From contig NZ_SPQG01000008.1 in NCBI RefSeq assembly GCF_004944975.1, positions 53,400-102,531 of the forward strand: a DNA stretch of 49,132 nt, in the 5' to 3' direction. Below, piece by piece: positions 1-8,195 of this stretch (its first letter is position 1; each line of letters begins with the position of its first letter). Under the pieces are notes generated by a model. The model was given only the letters and a program-made list of their open reading frames with translations. It had not been told where the DNA came from and made no database searches. The position numbers and the translations under genes are program-made. The stretch is from Halorhabdus amylolytica (GTDB lineage Archaea > Halobacteriota > Halobacteria > Halobacteriales > Haloarculaceae).

Positions 1-1
1 T

Positions 2-301
2 CACAGCCTCGTCCGCGTCCGCGAGTTCTGGCAGCAATACGGGGTCTGGCCCGAAACGACACCGCAAGACGAGGGGCTCAACGTCGGGTACGAGGGTCCG
101 AGTCCTGCCGATCTCGAGGACGCCGCCTGTACCGAGTGCGGGACGAACGTCTGGCGAACTCGCCGCGGCCCGTACGTCGCCGAATACGATACTGGCGCAA
201 TCTGTGGCTACTGCAGTTACGAGTGCTACTTCAGCCACCGTCACCGGAACAACCTCGAGGAAATCGCCGGCGAGCAGAGTATCTACTTGCCGCCGGCGTG
301 A
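2..301 (+). CDS. Hypothetical zinc-binding protein, 3' part only
   Basis: The frame is open from the left edge to a TGA at 299-301, so the N-terminus lies outside the window. The visible 99 residues contain a CTECG knuckle followed about 27 residues later by CGYCSYEC and an SHRHR stretch, consistent with a small treble-clef or zinc-ribbon fold. I do not recognise a specific family; short cysteine-rich proteins of this kind are common and mostly uncharacterised in haloarchaea. The next gene, the pirin, lies 80 bases downstream on the same strand. Confidence 0.55.
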   Translation, partial: HSLVRVREFWQQYGVWPETTPQDEGLNVGYEGPSPADLEDAACTECGTNVWRTRRGPYVAEYDTGAICGYCSYECYFSHRHRNNLEEIAGEQSIYLPPA

Positions 302-381
302 GGGATACGATCCACTACTCAGTGGGAAGCCAGGAATCGGAGCGCAGAACCCATTTAGCGGGTGAGCGACTACACAGGGTA

Positions 382-1146
382 ATGGACGAGTCGCCTTCCG
401 CACAGACCCACTCTCGTATCTACACGGCGCCGCGAACGGATGTCTCGCAGAACCAGGGCAAGTTTCGGATCCACTTCAACTTCCCCGGGCGGGCCGTCCC
501 CGACCACGACGATCACGGCTACGGGCCCTTGGCGACCGTCGTGGAGTCGTTCATGGACCCCGGAACCCTGATCCGGATGCACCAGCACAAAAACGAGGAG
601 ATCATCTCGTGGGTCCCCGAAGGCGTGATGCGCCACGACGACCGCCAGGACAACCAGTTGGTCACCGATTCCGACCATCTGATGGTGATGAACGCCGGCA
701 GCGGCTTCTGGCATTCCGAGGAGACGCTCGCGGACGACCCGCCACTACGGATGCTCCAGATTTTCGTCCGGCCACACAGCCTTAACCTCGAACCGGGCAT
801 TCAGCACGAGCCGATTCCCGATCCGGTCGCCGGCGAATGGCGTCACCTATTCGGCCCCGAAGGCACCGACGCCCCGCTGTCCGTGCGGAACGACGTCGAC
901 TTCTACGACTGCCGCCTCTCAGCCGGAGCCACGACCACGCTCCCGTCGCAATCCGGCCGCCATACCTACCTGTACGTCTTCGACGGGGCCGTCGAAGTCG
1001 GTGATGAGCCGGTCGGGTACACCGAGAGCGCACTCGTAACCGGCGACGACGATGTGGCGGTCACTGCAACCGAGGACGCCACCATCGTCGCGTTCAGCAT
1101 CAACCCAGACGCGCCGATTACACGCCAGGGCACCATCGGCCGCTGA
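382..1146 (+). CDS. Pirin family protein
   Basis: A 254-residue bicupin of the pirin family. The N-terminal cupin carries the family signature: HFNFPGR early, then a metal-binding cluster around HQHKNEEIISWVPEG and a GSGFWHSE segment ending the first barrel. Pirins bind iron or another metal and some oxidise quercetin; the archaeal role is unknown and the protein should be cytosolic. The frame is open further upstream, but ATG 382 gives the usual pirin length and its product begins just before the conserved part, so I use it. It stands alone, with a T-run after the stop. No link to the neighbouring replicon genes is evident. Confidence 0.85.
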   Translation: MDESPSAQTHSRIYTAPRTDVSQNQGKFRIHFNFPGRAVPDHDDHGYGPLATVVESFMDPGTLIRMHQHKNEEIISWVPEGVMRHDDRQDNQLVTDSDHLMVMNAGSGFWHSEETLADDPPLRMLQIFVRPHSLNLEPGIQHEPIPDPVAGEWRHLFGPEGTDAPLSVRNDVDFYDCRLSAGATTTLPSQSGRHTYLYVFDGAVEVGDEPVGYTESALVTGDDDVAVTATEDATIVAFSINPDAPITRQGTIGR

Positions 1147-1168
1147 GACACCGCCGAACCGACTGTGG

Positions 1169-1175
1169 TTTTTTT
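1169..1175 (+). terminator. Candidate T-run terminator after the pirin gene
   Basis: Seven consecutive T residues lie about 20 bases after the pirin stop codon. Archaeal transcription often ends at oligo-T tracts without a hairpin, so this is a plausible terminator. Confidence 0.35.
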
Positions 1176-1221
1176 CGCCCCCTGAGAGGGTGAGGGCTTC
1201 AGCGAACGCCCTCGCAGTCAG

Positions 1222-1578
1222 GTGATTTCCGTGAGTCAACAACAGTCACCGAGAGATGTCTCGATCGACGAGATTCCCGTCGATATCGCGAACACGCAGT
1301 CCGGCGATGTCCACGCAAGCGACGTTCCCGAGGAAATCCAGTCGCTGACCCGTGCGCTGGCGAGTACGGAGCCGCCGACGAACCCGCTCGTCGTGCTGAA
1401 AGCGGCGCGCTGGTGGTACATTCACGGCAAGGGCGGAGCTGATCCTGCATTTCAGTGGGCAATCGAGTGGGCCCGACACCTCGCGACCGACACGCCCAGC
1501 GACGTGGATCGGTTCGACGAATTCCTCGAGTATCTCGTCACGGTCGGCTTCGCGGACAATACAGCCGAGCTTCGATAG
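1222..1578 (+). CDS. Small hypothetical haloarchaeal protein
   Basis: Encodes 118 residues from GTG 1222; GTG 1231 in the same frame is an equally reasonable start. The sequence is acidic and looks helical, with a central WWYIHGKGG segment and a tryptophan-rich stretch (FQWAIEWARHLA). There is no signal peptide or membrane segment. I do not recognise the family. It sits on the same strand just before the ArdC-like gene, about 87 bases away, and may be cotranscribed with it. Codon use and acidity match its neighbours, which supports a real gene. Confidence 0.6.
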   Translation: MISVSQQQSPRDVSIDEIPVDIANTQSGDVHASDVPEEIQSLTRALASTEPPTNPLVVLKAARWWYIHGKGGADPAFQWAIEWARHLATDTPSDVDRFDEFLEYLVTVGFADNTAELR

Positions 1579-1665
1579 CGTTCCTCGAGGGTTGTTCATC
1601 CGCCCTTGAGGGGTGCGGCGCGTTCTGAACTGGCGAAATCGCGTTCATCCGATTCAGTGACCACC

Positions 1666-2598
1666 ATGTCCACGACCAGAGACTCGTCGGTCTCCTTCGA
1701 CCAGACCGACACGCGATCCGACGAGATGAACAGTACCATCGAACAGTGGATCGACGACCTCGTCGCCGGCGTCGACGACGCACAGGCCAGCGCCGAGTTC
1801 CAGGAGTGGCTGGACGTCCAGAGCCGCTTCCACGACTACTCCTATCGGAACACGCTGCTGATCAAGCGGCAGTACCCCGACGCGACAAAGGTCGCCGGCT
1901 ACCGAACGTGGCAGGAGGAGTTCGACCGGCACGTCCAGGAGGGCGAGTCGGCCATCTGGATCTGGGCGCCGATCATCACCAAGCAGTGTCCGGAGTGCGA
2001 GAACTCGCCGAGCTACCACGAGGACAGCGACTGTGAGTACGACGAGACGCCGCCCGAGGAGTGGTCCGAGGGCCTGGTCGGGTTCAAGCCCGCGCCGGTG
2101 TTCGACGTCTCCCAGACCGAGGGCGAGCCGCTTCCTGACCTGGACACGGAAGCGACCGGGGACGCCGGCGACCTCGTCGGTCGGCTGACTGGTGCCGCCG
2201 ACGAACTTGGCGTGACGGTTCGGATCGTTCCGGAAGCGGAGTGGACGCACGGCGAGGCGAAAGGCATCTGCGAGCAGCTGAGTCTCGTCGATATGCAACC
2301 GCGGGTCGAGGTGCGTGATCGGGCGAACGATGCCGACCTTGCGCGGACGCTGATCCACGAGTACGCACACGCCCTGCTCCACTTCGACGTCGACGACGAC
2401 ACCGAGCGGGCGAAACGCGAAGTCGAGGCCGAAGCCGTCGCCTACGTCGTCGGGCGGTACTGGGGGCTGGATACCAGTGGGTCGGCGTTCTACCTAGCCG
2501 CGTGGGAGTCGGACGATCCCGAGATCGTTCGTAACCGTCTCGACCGGATCAGTTCCACAGCAGAAGAGCTCATCGACGTGCTCGAAGACGCCGTCTGA
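1666..2598 (+). CDS. ArdC-like antirestriction protein / zincin metallopeptidase
   Basis: A 310-residue protein with an ArdC-type N-terminal ssDNA-binding domain (sequence around YSYRNTLLIKRQYP and VAGYRTWQEEF) and a C-terminal zinc-peptidase domain with HEYAH near residue 231 and a downstream glutamate-rich helix (EVEAEAVAYVVG). Between them is an inserted CPEC...C segment that may bind zinc. ArdC of plasmids protects incoming ssDNA from restriction, and the family is typical of mobile replicons. ATG 1666 is preferred over the longer TTG frame because the conserved domain starts soon after it. The stop is only four bases before the inverted repeat at 2603. Confidence 0.8.
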   Translation: MSTTRDSSVSFDQTDTRSDEMNSTIEQWIDDLVAGVDDAQASAEFQEWLDVQSRFHDYSYRNTLLIKRQYPDATKVAGYRTWQEEFDRHVQEGESAIWIWAPIITKQCPECENSPSYHEDSDCEYDETPPEEWSEGLVGFKPAPVFDVSQTEGEPLPDLDTEATGDAGDLVGRLTGAADELGVTVRIVPEAEWTHGEAKGICEQLSLVDMQPRVEVRDRANDADLARTLIHEYAHALLHFDVDDDTERAKREVEAEAVAYVVGRYWGLDTSGSAFYLAAWESDDPEIVRNRLDRISSTAEELIDVLEDAV

Positions 2599-2602
2599 AT
2601 TC

Positions 2603-2644
2603 TTAACCAACACTCGAGTCGACACCCCCAATTTCGTTGGTTAA
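2603..2644. repeat. Inverted repeat copy 1 (TTAACCAAC-N24-GTTGGTTAA)
   Basis: Nine-base half-sites at 2603-2611 and 2636-2644 are perfect inverted copies with a 24-base spacer. This is one of six such elements in the window. It lies between the ArdC-like gene and abiEi, about 50 bases upstream of the abiE TATA box. AbiEi antitoxins are known to bind inverted repeats upstream of their own operon, so this copy could be an AbiEi operator; that is inference. Confidence 0.85.
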
Positions 2645-2696
2645 GTCTGCTCGTCTCCGCCGTTCGCGACAGTCGCAAGGCTAAAGCAGGCCCGTG

Positions 2697-2702
2697 TTTA
2701 TA
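2697..2702 (+). promoter_or_regulatory. abiE promoter TATA box
   Basis: TTTATA lies about 22 bases before ATG 2724. That spacing predicts a nearly leaderless transcript, the usual haloarchaeal arrangement, and supports 2724 as the start. Confidence 0.6.
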
Positions 2703-2723
2703 CTTTATGTAAGAAACGCAGGT

Positions 2724-3554
2724 ATGAGTACCATAGAACAAACGCAAAATATACGCCAGGGTCTCTCGACTCGAGAAAGTCGACTCCTTGCACGACTCGC
2801 TGGCGCGGGTCACCAAATCATCTCCGTCGACGACATCGAGACGACGCTGGAGGTCCCCCCAAATACCGCCCGCGAGATCGCCTCCCGACTCACCGAGAAG
2901 GGCTGGCTCGACCGGCTCTTCCCGGGCACGTATCTCATCATTCCACTCACAGCCGGCGAGGAGGCCGTGTACACGACCCACGAGTACCTCATCGCCGCCC
3001 ACGTCGCCGAGCCGATGTACATCGGCTACTACAGCGCCCTCAGCCACCACGGGCTGACCGAACAGGTTCCCCGGACGGTGTACGTCGTCACGCCGACCCG
3101 AGCGCAAAGCCGAGAGATCCACGGTGTCCCGTACCGCGTCACGACAGTCACCGAGCGGAAGTTCTTCGGCTTTGAGCCGACATCCATCGAGGGTACGACC
3201 GTGCAGGTCAGCGACCTGGAGAAGACGCTGGTCGACTGTGCGGACCATCCCGAGTTCTGTGGAGGCCTTCGGGAACTTGCGACCGCGATGCGTACTGCCG
3301 ACGAACGGGGTTGCGAGTGGGACATCGTCGGCGAGTACCTCGAACGCCTCGACAACGGCGCTGCGACCAAGCGAATCATCTACCTCGCCGACCAGCTCGG
3401 CATCGACCTCCCCGCCCGCGAAGAACTCGTTGCGTCGTTCACGAGTGGGTACTCCCTGTTGGACCCCACGCGGCCCGACACTGGATCGACCGACAGTACG
3501 TATCGCCTCCGAATCAACGTCGAGCCAGCCATGCTGGAGCCGACGGAGTCCTGA
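2724..3554 (+). CDS. abiEi: AbiEi-type antitoxin (type IV toxin-antitoxin), winged helix
   Basis: A 276-residue AbiEi family antitoxin. The N-terminus is a winged helix-turn-helix (residues about 15-75, with PPNTAREIASRLTEKGWLDRL and the GTYLI wing). The C-terminal antitoxin domain contains the typical YIGYYSALSHHGLTEQVP and DLEKTLVDCADHPEFCGG stretches. In characterised AbiE systems AbiEi represses its own operon and neutralises the AbiEii nucleotidyltransferase without direct binding. The toxin gene starts five bases after the stop, so the pair is an operon. ATG 2724 follows a TATA box at the right distance. A longer frame begins at 2694 but lies inside the promoter. Confidence 0.88.
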   Translation: MSTIEQTQNIRQGLSTRESRLLARLAGAGHQIISVDDIETTLEVPPNTAREIASRLTEKGWLDRLFPGTYLIIPLTAGEEAVYTTHEYLIAAHVAEPMYIGYYSALSHHGLTEQVPRTVYVVTPTRAQSREIHGVPYRVTTVTERKFFGFEPTSIEGTTVQVSDLEKTLVDCADHPEFCGGLRELATAMRTADERGCEWDIVGEYLERLDNGAATKRIIYLADQLGIDLPAREELVASFTSGYSLLDPTRPDTGSTDSTYRLRINVEPAMLEPTES

Positions 3555-3559
3555 TCGCG

Positions 3560-4363
3560 ATGATCAGTCAGGACCGGCTCCGGATTCTCGCTCGCGAACT
3601 GGGGGTTCGGCAAGGGTACGCCGAAAAGAACTACGTCAATTCGTGGCTCCTCTGGGGCATCTTCACGAGCGACTACGGCGACAACCTCCTGTTCAAAGGC
3701 GGGACCGCGCTGTCCAAGCTGTATTTCCCGCAGTCGTGGCGGTTCTCGGAAGACCTCGATTTTGGCGTCGAAGGGGAGTACCAGGGGTCCAAACAGGAGC
3801 TCCGAGCGGTCCTCGATACGATTGCAGACCGCTCTGGCATCGAATTCGAGATTCGAGAGCACCACGAATCCCAGCAGGACCACTACCCGACCCACTACGT
3901 CGACATCAGCATTCAGTACCGCGCCGTCCTCAACCACCCCAACACGACCAGCATCGACGTGATGGTCGACGAGCACGTCGCCTTCGACCCTGTTCAGCAT
4001 ACGCACGCGTACGAAGACGTGCCCGAATTCGACCTACAAGCGTACAGCGTCGAGGAGATCTTCGCCGAAAAGCTCCGAGCGATCTACCAGCGCGGGGCCG
4101 CCCGTGACTACTACGACCTCTATCAGCTGCTCGAAACCGATTCGGTCGCGATCAACTTTGCCGACGTGGGGCCCGCCTTCGACGCGAAGTGCAAACACGA
4201 TGGGCTCACCGTTGATCTGAACGACGGGCTCCCGGACGAGCAACAAGAGACGATCCGCCACCAGTGGGAGACCACGCTGCCGGACCTGACCGGTGATCCG
4301 CCGGCGTTCGAAATGGTCTGGGAGCAGTTGGACACGGCGATCTCCCAACAGGGATCGCCGTAG
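3560..4363 (+). CDS. abiEii: AbiEii-type nucleotidyltransferase toxin
   Basis: A 267-residue AbiEii/AbiGii family toxin with the polymerase-beta-like core: FKGGTALSK (the GG-S/T motif) followed by SEDLDF, which holds the metal-binding aspartates, and a C-terminal EEIFAEKLRAIYQRGAARDYYDLYQL helix region typical of the family. Known AbiEii-type toxins are NTP-dependent and several modify tRNA. ATG 3560 leaves a five-base gap to abiEi; the open frame extends far upstream only because it overlaps abiEi out of frame. A decayed second copy of its 3' end lies at about 24.44-24.63 kb, so this replicon has carried more than one AbiEii. Confidence 0.88.
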   Translation: MISQDRLRILARELGVRQGYAEKNYVNSWLLWGIFTSDYGDNLLFKGGTALSKLYFPQSWRFSEDLDFGVEGEYQGSKQELRAVLDTIADRSGIEFEIREHHESQQDHYPTHYVDISIQYRAVLNHPNTTSIDVMVDEHVAFDPVQHTHAYEDVPEFDLQAYSVEEIFAEKLRAIYQRGAARDYYDLYQLLETDSVAINFADVGPAFDAKCKHDGLTVDLNDGLPDEQQETIRHQWETTLPDLTGDPPAFEMVWEQLDTAISQQGSP

Positions 4364-4419
4364 GCAACGGCCGATGACGGTGTCGCTGACTGATGAGTGT
4401 CGCATCCGGAGCTCTGTGA

Positions 4420-4460
4420 TTAACCAACAATTCAGGATATCTGGCTGGTGCGTTGGTTAA
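4420..4460. repeat. Inverted repeat copy 2 (TTAACCAAC-N23-GTTGGTTAA)
   Basis: Half-sites at 4420-4428 and 4452-4460, 23-base spacer with no sequence in common with the other copies. It lies between abiEii and the SWIM gene, and its right arm is followed by a short T-run. Confidence 0.85.
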
Positions 4461-4511
4461 GTTTTTGAGCGCCCGCCGAGGGGTGGAGGCGCATTCCAGC
4501 CTCACCGAATT

Positions 4512-5330
4512 ATGACAGAGCGACATCTCAGAGCCGTTCTGGCAGAAGCGGAGCGAGTCGCAGAGCAGTACGACCAGATCGCCCAAACCACGAACTCCCC
4601 TACACACGAGTATCTCCGGTACGCTGTACTCCGACTCCTCGAAGGCGATGCCAACGCGATCCCTGAGGAGGTCCCGCAGGTCGATGGCGTGACGGTCGGA
4701 TACGGCCGAGATAAAGCGATGTACGACAGTTGGGGGTCCGACGTCGAGTGGTGGGACACAGTACCGCCACAGGACGACTGTACGCGGTTTCGAGTGTTCT
4801 ACCCTGAGGACCAAACACCGGTTCCTCGGGTCATCCTCACCGTGATGGCCGCGCTGGGGGCATGGCGAGTCTGGGAAGGGAATGCCGCTGCCTGTGGCTC
4901 CTACGACCATCGAGAGCGACGAGAAGTCCACTTTCTCTGGCCGGAGGGGAACCTTTCGGAAGCACTCTTGGAAAACCGGATTCAGGAGACTGACGACGCT
5001 GTCGCTCCAGACGGCGGACAGGCAGGAGACGTCCGCGACCGAATGCTCGTATCGAATGGCTCCACCTCAGCTGAGGATCTCGAGCCACGAACGAAACGCG
5101 CTGTCGAGGAAGCGATGACCGTCTCCCTACTCGCCAAGGGTGGTCGCTACGAAGTCGAAGCGGCGTCAGGAAATCGATACGAGGTCGATATTATTGGGCA
5201 ATCCTGTACCTGTCCTGATTGGCAGCAGCGCGCTCCAGACGGTGGCTGCAAACATATGCGTCGCGTCGATCACGAAATCAAACAGGGGCAGGTCCCACGT
5301 CCAGATGGGCAGCTTCCACCACAGGCGTAA
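4512..5330 (+). CDS. SWIM zinc-finger protein
   Basis: A 272-residue protein. The C-terminal 70 residues form a SWIM zinc finger: GNRYEVDIIGQSCTCPDW followed by GGCKHM gives the C-x-C-xn-C-x-H pattern. SWIM domains bind DNA or proteins and occur in transposase-derived and recombination-associated proteins. The N-terminal 190 residues are unrecognised and rich in tryptophan and charged residues. It stands 51 bases downstream of inverted repeat copy 2 and precedes two winged-helix genes on the same strand. Haloarchaeal replicons often carry SWIM proteins of unknown job; I do not assign a function. Confidence 0.72.
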   Translation: MTERHLRAVLAEAERVAEQYDQIAQTTNSPTHEYLRYAVLRLLEGDANAIPEEVPQVDGVTVGYGRDKAMYDSWGSDVEWWDTVPPQDDCTRFRVFYPEDQTPVPRVILTVMAALGAWRVWEGNAAACGSYDHRERREVHFLWPEGNLSEALLENRIQETDDAVAPDGGQAGDVRDRMLVSNGSTSAEDLEPRTKRAVEEAMTVSLLAKGGRYEVEAASGNRYEVDIIGQSCTCPDWQQRAPDGGCKHMRRVDHEIKQGQVPRPDGQLPPQA

Positions 5331-5362
5331 GCTCCTGTCTTGCTTCCCAGTCGCTTCTGCGT

Positions 5363-5388
5363 AGTAGTTTACTCTGAAGTAAACTACT
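5363..5388. promoter_or_regulatory. Candidate operator: 10-bp inverted repeat upstream of a winged-helix gene
   Basis: AGTAGTTTAC (5363-5372) and GTAAACTACT (5379-5388) are perfect inverted copies separated by six bases. The site ends 27 bases before ATG 5416 of the winged-helix regulator, where it would overlap the core promoter. Autoregulation by that protein is the simplest reading. Confidence 0.55.
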
Positions 5389-5415
5389 TTGGCGTACTCG
5401 ATTGAACACACGAAT

Positions 5416-5829
5416 ATGGACGATGGCCTTGGGAACGGTGAGAACACGGCACCACGGGAACTCATCCATTTCGTCACTCAGCAGACGCGGTTTACCCTGA
5501 TCAACAACATCCTCCAGCACCCCGAGCAGCTTCCTTCGATGTACGAACTCGAGGAGCTCAACCCCAGCGTGAGTGACGCCACTGTCTACAAGCACATCCA
5601 GAAGCTGATCGGTGAGGGCATCGTGAAGGAGGTCGCCCTGGACGACGACCAGCGCCGACAGGGCTACCCCTGGAAGTTCTACGGTCTCACGGAGGAGGGG
5701 CGAGAGTTCCTCAACGACCACAACCTGCTCGCCGCTGAAGAGACGCTCCAGCAGATCTACGACACCATCGGCGATAAATCCGAGAAGATGGTCAAGTACG
5801 AGAACGCGCTTCGTCCCGACGACAGCTGA
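5416..5829 (+). CDS. Winged-helix transcriptional regulator
   Basis: A 137-residue protein with a winged-helix DNA-binding core at roughly residues 15-100: a first helix (LIHFVTQQTRFTLINNIL), a recognition segment (PSVSDATVYKHIQKLIGEGIV) and a wing with GYPWKFYGLTEEGREFL. The C-terminal helix (AAEETLQQIYDTIG) probably dimerises. It resembles the PadR/PhiH-type regulators that are numerous on haloarchaeal plasmids. ATG 5416 is chosen over TTG 5389 because the upstream palindrome at 5363-5388 would otherwise be immediately adjacent to the start. Its target is unknown. Confidence 0.72.
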   Translation: MDDGLGNGENTAPRELIHFVTQQTRFTLINNILQHPEQLPSMYELEELNPSVSDATVYKHIQKLIGEGIVKEVALDDDQRRQGYPWKFYGLTEEGREFLNDHNLLAAEETLQQIYDTIGDKSEKMVKYENALRPDDS

Positions 5830-5932
5830 TCGAGTATACGAATCTGGAGCGAGTTTCTCAGGTCCCAGACCGTCTTCAGCCTCAATATACAGTAAATAAT
5901 TTGACTGTTCCCAGAATATTGGCACCTATTAG

Positions 5933-6607
5933 ATGTACGAACCGTTTGATGAGACTGCTGTTAGAGTGTTGCTCGCAGTCAATCCTGGAGATTCGATCCG
6001 AACGGTAGCCCAACATCTCCACACCCCCTACGAAACGGTTCGACAAGCAGTCAATAAGCTAGAGGAGGCAGGGTATCTTCGATATGATGACGGACTGTTC
6101 GTGACCGACGATCGCGTCCGTAAGGCGGCACGAGACCTGCTAGCCACGAGTGCTGCCGTGAATCCACCGTCCATCGAAGAGGCGTACGTACTCCCACAGT
6201 TCGGTGACTGGCAGTTCGCCTTTACACAGGTGGACGCCGTCTACGTCTGGACCCAAGGGGGCTACCAGGTCGGTCGCGAGCCCGGAGACTACCCGCTCTT
6301 TCTTGCCGTCCTTGAGAAGGACATCGACGCCTGGCAGCGTTTTTTCGAACGGTTTGGAATCCCAACAGGATTTGAGCGACAACCGGAGGAATCATTAGAA
6401 GGTCCTCTCCAAGTCGTCCTCAACGAGCGTTCGGTGCTCAACCCCGACCACGTCGAAGGATATCCAGTCACCTCTCGACGCGAGACGATAGCGTTCATGC
6501 GGGAGCATTATGCGACGTTTCAGTCAGCACTCGCTATGCTCGATCGCATGTACGACGATCTCGATCTCGACGTTTCCTACCGTGAGTCAGAAAGAGAATG
6601 CTCGTGA
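5933..6607 (+). CDS. Winged-helix protein with unknown C-terminal domain
   Basis: A 224-residue protein. Residues 1-65 form a winged helix (IRTVAQHLHTPYETVRQAVNKLEEAGYL then YDDGLFVTDDRVR). The remainder is unrecognised, with aromatic-rich strands (VYVWTQGGYQVG) and a C-terminal helix. The architecture resembles orphan antitoxin-like regulators, but no toxin partner follows. It lies on the same strand as the preceding regulator, 103 bases away. The codons are less GC-rich than in the pirin or ArdC genes, suggesting recent acquisition. Confidence 0.6.
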   Translation: MYEPFDETAVRVLLAVNPGDSIRTVAQHLHTPYETVRQAVNKLEEAGYLRYDDGLFVTDDRVRKAARDLLATSAAVNPPSIEEAYVLPQFGDWQFAFTQVDAVYVWTQGGYQVGREPGDYPLFLAVLEKDIDAWQRFFERFGIPTGFERQPEESLEGPLQVVLNERSVLNPDHVEGYPVTSRRETIAFMREHYATFQSALAMLDRMYDDLDLDVSYRESERECS

Positions 6608-6754
6608 GTTTCACAGCAGCAATTGAATTATCGACCTCCTCCACGGTGAGGTTTAATTGATTGCCGTTGGTTTGACATCGACAGCATTCCCGGGTTGCTA
6701 TTTGTGAATAGTTTGCTATTCATACTCTTCAACCCGTGACGAGTCGATATCTAA

Positions 6755-6795
6755 TTAACCAACAAATCTATGCCGATACGCACTTTGTTGGTTAA
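6755..6795. repeat. Inverted repeat copy 3 (TTAACCAAC-N23-GTTGGTTAA)
   Basis: Half-sites at 6755-6763 and 6787-6795 with a 23-base spacer. It ends 16 bases before ATG 6812 of the small DUF6788-like gene. An in-frame ATG at 6770 falls inside the spacer and is unlikely to be the start. Confidence 0.85.
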
Positions 6796-6811
6796 CACGA
6801 GGCGACCGCTG

Positions 6812-7135
6812 ATGTCTTACGAGCCACCAACGCCGCCGGCGGAACTCCCGACAGACCTCGTCAATACGCTCAACGAGTCCTCTTCTGAGCAGCTCCAGCA
6901 CGTTGCCCGCTACGCTGAAGAGCTAGCTGAGCACAAAGCTCGCGAGGCACGTCTCGAAGAGGACTCAGATGAAAGCGAAATCGAAGAACGTCCCGACGAT
7001 CTGCCGGACGACGTCCCGGCGAAGGCCACGATCACGATCAAGGAGATTAACGACAACCGCTACTACTACTGGCAGTGGAGAGAGGGGGACAAGGTCACAT
7101 CCAAATATAAAGGGCCAGTCAATCCGGACGAATGA
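6812..7135 (+). CDS. Small DUF6788-like protein
   Basis: A 107-residue acidic protein. Residues 1-60 are helical and strongly acidic; the C-terminus carries ATITIKEINDNRYYYWQW, then REGDKVTSKYKGPV, the short beta segment seen in DUF6788-type haloarchaeal proteins. The function is unknown. The gene sits next to the replication origin, a frequent position for such small proteins on haloarchaeal replicons. Start 6812 is chosen because the 6770 ATG lies inside inverted repeat copy 3. Confidence 0.6.
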   Translation: MSYEPPTPPAELPTDLVNTLNESSSEQLQHVARYAEELAEHKAREARLEEDSDESEIEERPDDLPDDVPAKATITIKEINDNRYYYWQWREGDKVTSKYKGPVNPDE

Positions 7136-7165
7136 GGGGGTCAATACATCCGATTATTGATTTCT

Positions 7166-8039
7166 CACACCCCGTGTGCTATTTGATTTTGGTGCACTTG
7201 GAAAAGTGGTGACTACACACCCCTCGTCCAGAGTGAAAACAGTAGGAACGAGAAAGAATTTGAGATTAGATTAAGCCGTTAATAGTCGATAGAGCCGTTT
7301 TTAGGCACGAACAGTCGAACAGGGTTCCACAGTTGAAGCATGGTTTTTCTATTTGAGACAGACCACACCCCTGATCACGAGTGTATCCACTGATAGGTTC
7401 TCATCACACACCCCGTATGCAAAGTGTAAATATGCCGTATTCCGACGATAGAGAGTTATTAGGCTGGTTTTGTATATTGAATATGGCCTACAATCCGTGG
7501 GATGACACAGACGTACTGGACTCCGTGTAAGAGATGAATTGAGTAATAAGTCGAGCGGAAACACCCCGTGTGCGAAATGAAATTCGAACGGTGAACATCA
7601 AGAGAGACGGAGACTGAACCGATTTTCACTTCGATGACGGGGGATGGTCGACCCTGCGTTTACACTTCGATGACGGGGTGTGGAACAACTAGTTCTAATT
7701 ACAGATACGCAAACCCACATAAGGACCGCCGATTCTTCGTTACACATCGATGACGGGGGGAGGGAGCGTGATCATAGTTCTCTATTGAACCATTCGCTGC
7801 TCGGTCACTAGAAATCGGTTAGCTCCGGCACCCGCGTCTCCGCGAGTTCTCGACGAATCGCCGTTCGATCCCAGCCAAGCGGTGACAGCACACTCTCGAC
7901 AGCTCTGACGAATTGCGTCTCTTAGTACGACGCATCGTACGACTCTACCTTCTGTGGGCCAACGCGACCCGCTCTCACGAAGTGTTCTCGTTGTCCACGA
8001 CCACGTATTTACTCCATACTCCCCGTTATCGAAGTGTAA
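7166..8039. repeat. ORB family A, nine copies
   Basis: Reverse-orientation copies (CACACCCC ... GTGTAAA type) lie at 7166-7189, 7216-7239, 7364-7387, 7407-7430, 7560-7583 and 8014-8039. Forward copies (TTTACACTTCGATGACGGGG type) lie at 7623-7646, 7659-7682 and 7739-7762. The forward copies are best conserved; the left ones are degenerate in the middle but keep the CACACCCC tract. The G-tract plus short inverted segment is the usual haloarchaeal origin recognition box. Confidence 0.75.
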
Positions 8040-8195
8040 GTAGCAAAGGAGAATGATAGTCTTCCCCACAAGAAAGGCACGGAATCGGGTATACAAGCTG
8101 TGAGACAACCGAAAAGGGTGGTGAGATAGTGGGATTCCTGAGATAAATCTTGCTCTAGGATACGAATATCTCTTCTCCGTGCGGCCGGACGGGGG

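Noticed and set aside
3124-4107. A 327-codon plus-strand frame overlapping abiEi and abiEii
   Set aside because: It is out of frame with both toxin-antitoxin genes, Arg/Ser/Pro-rich and lacks any motif.
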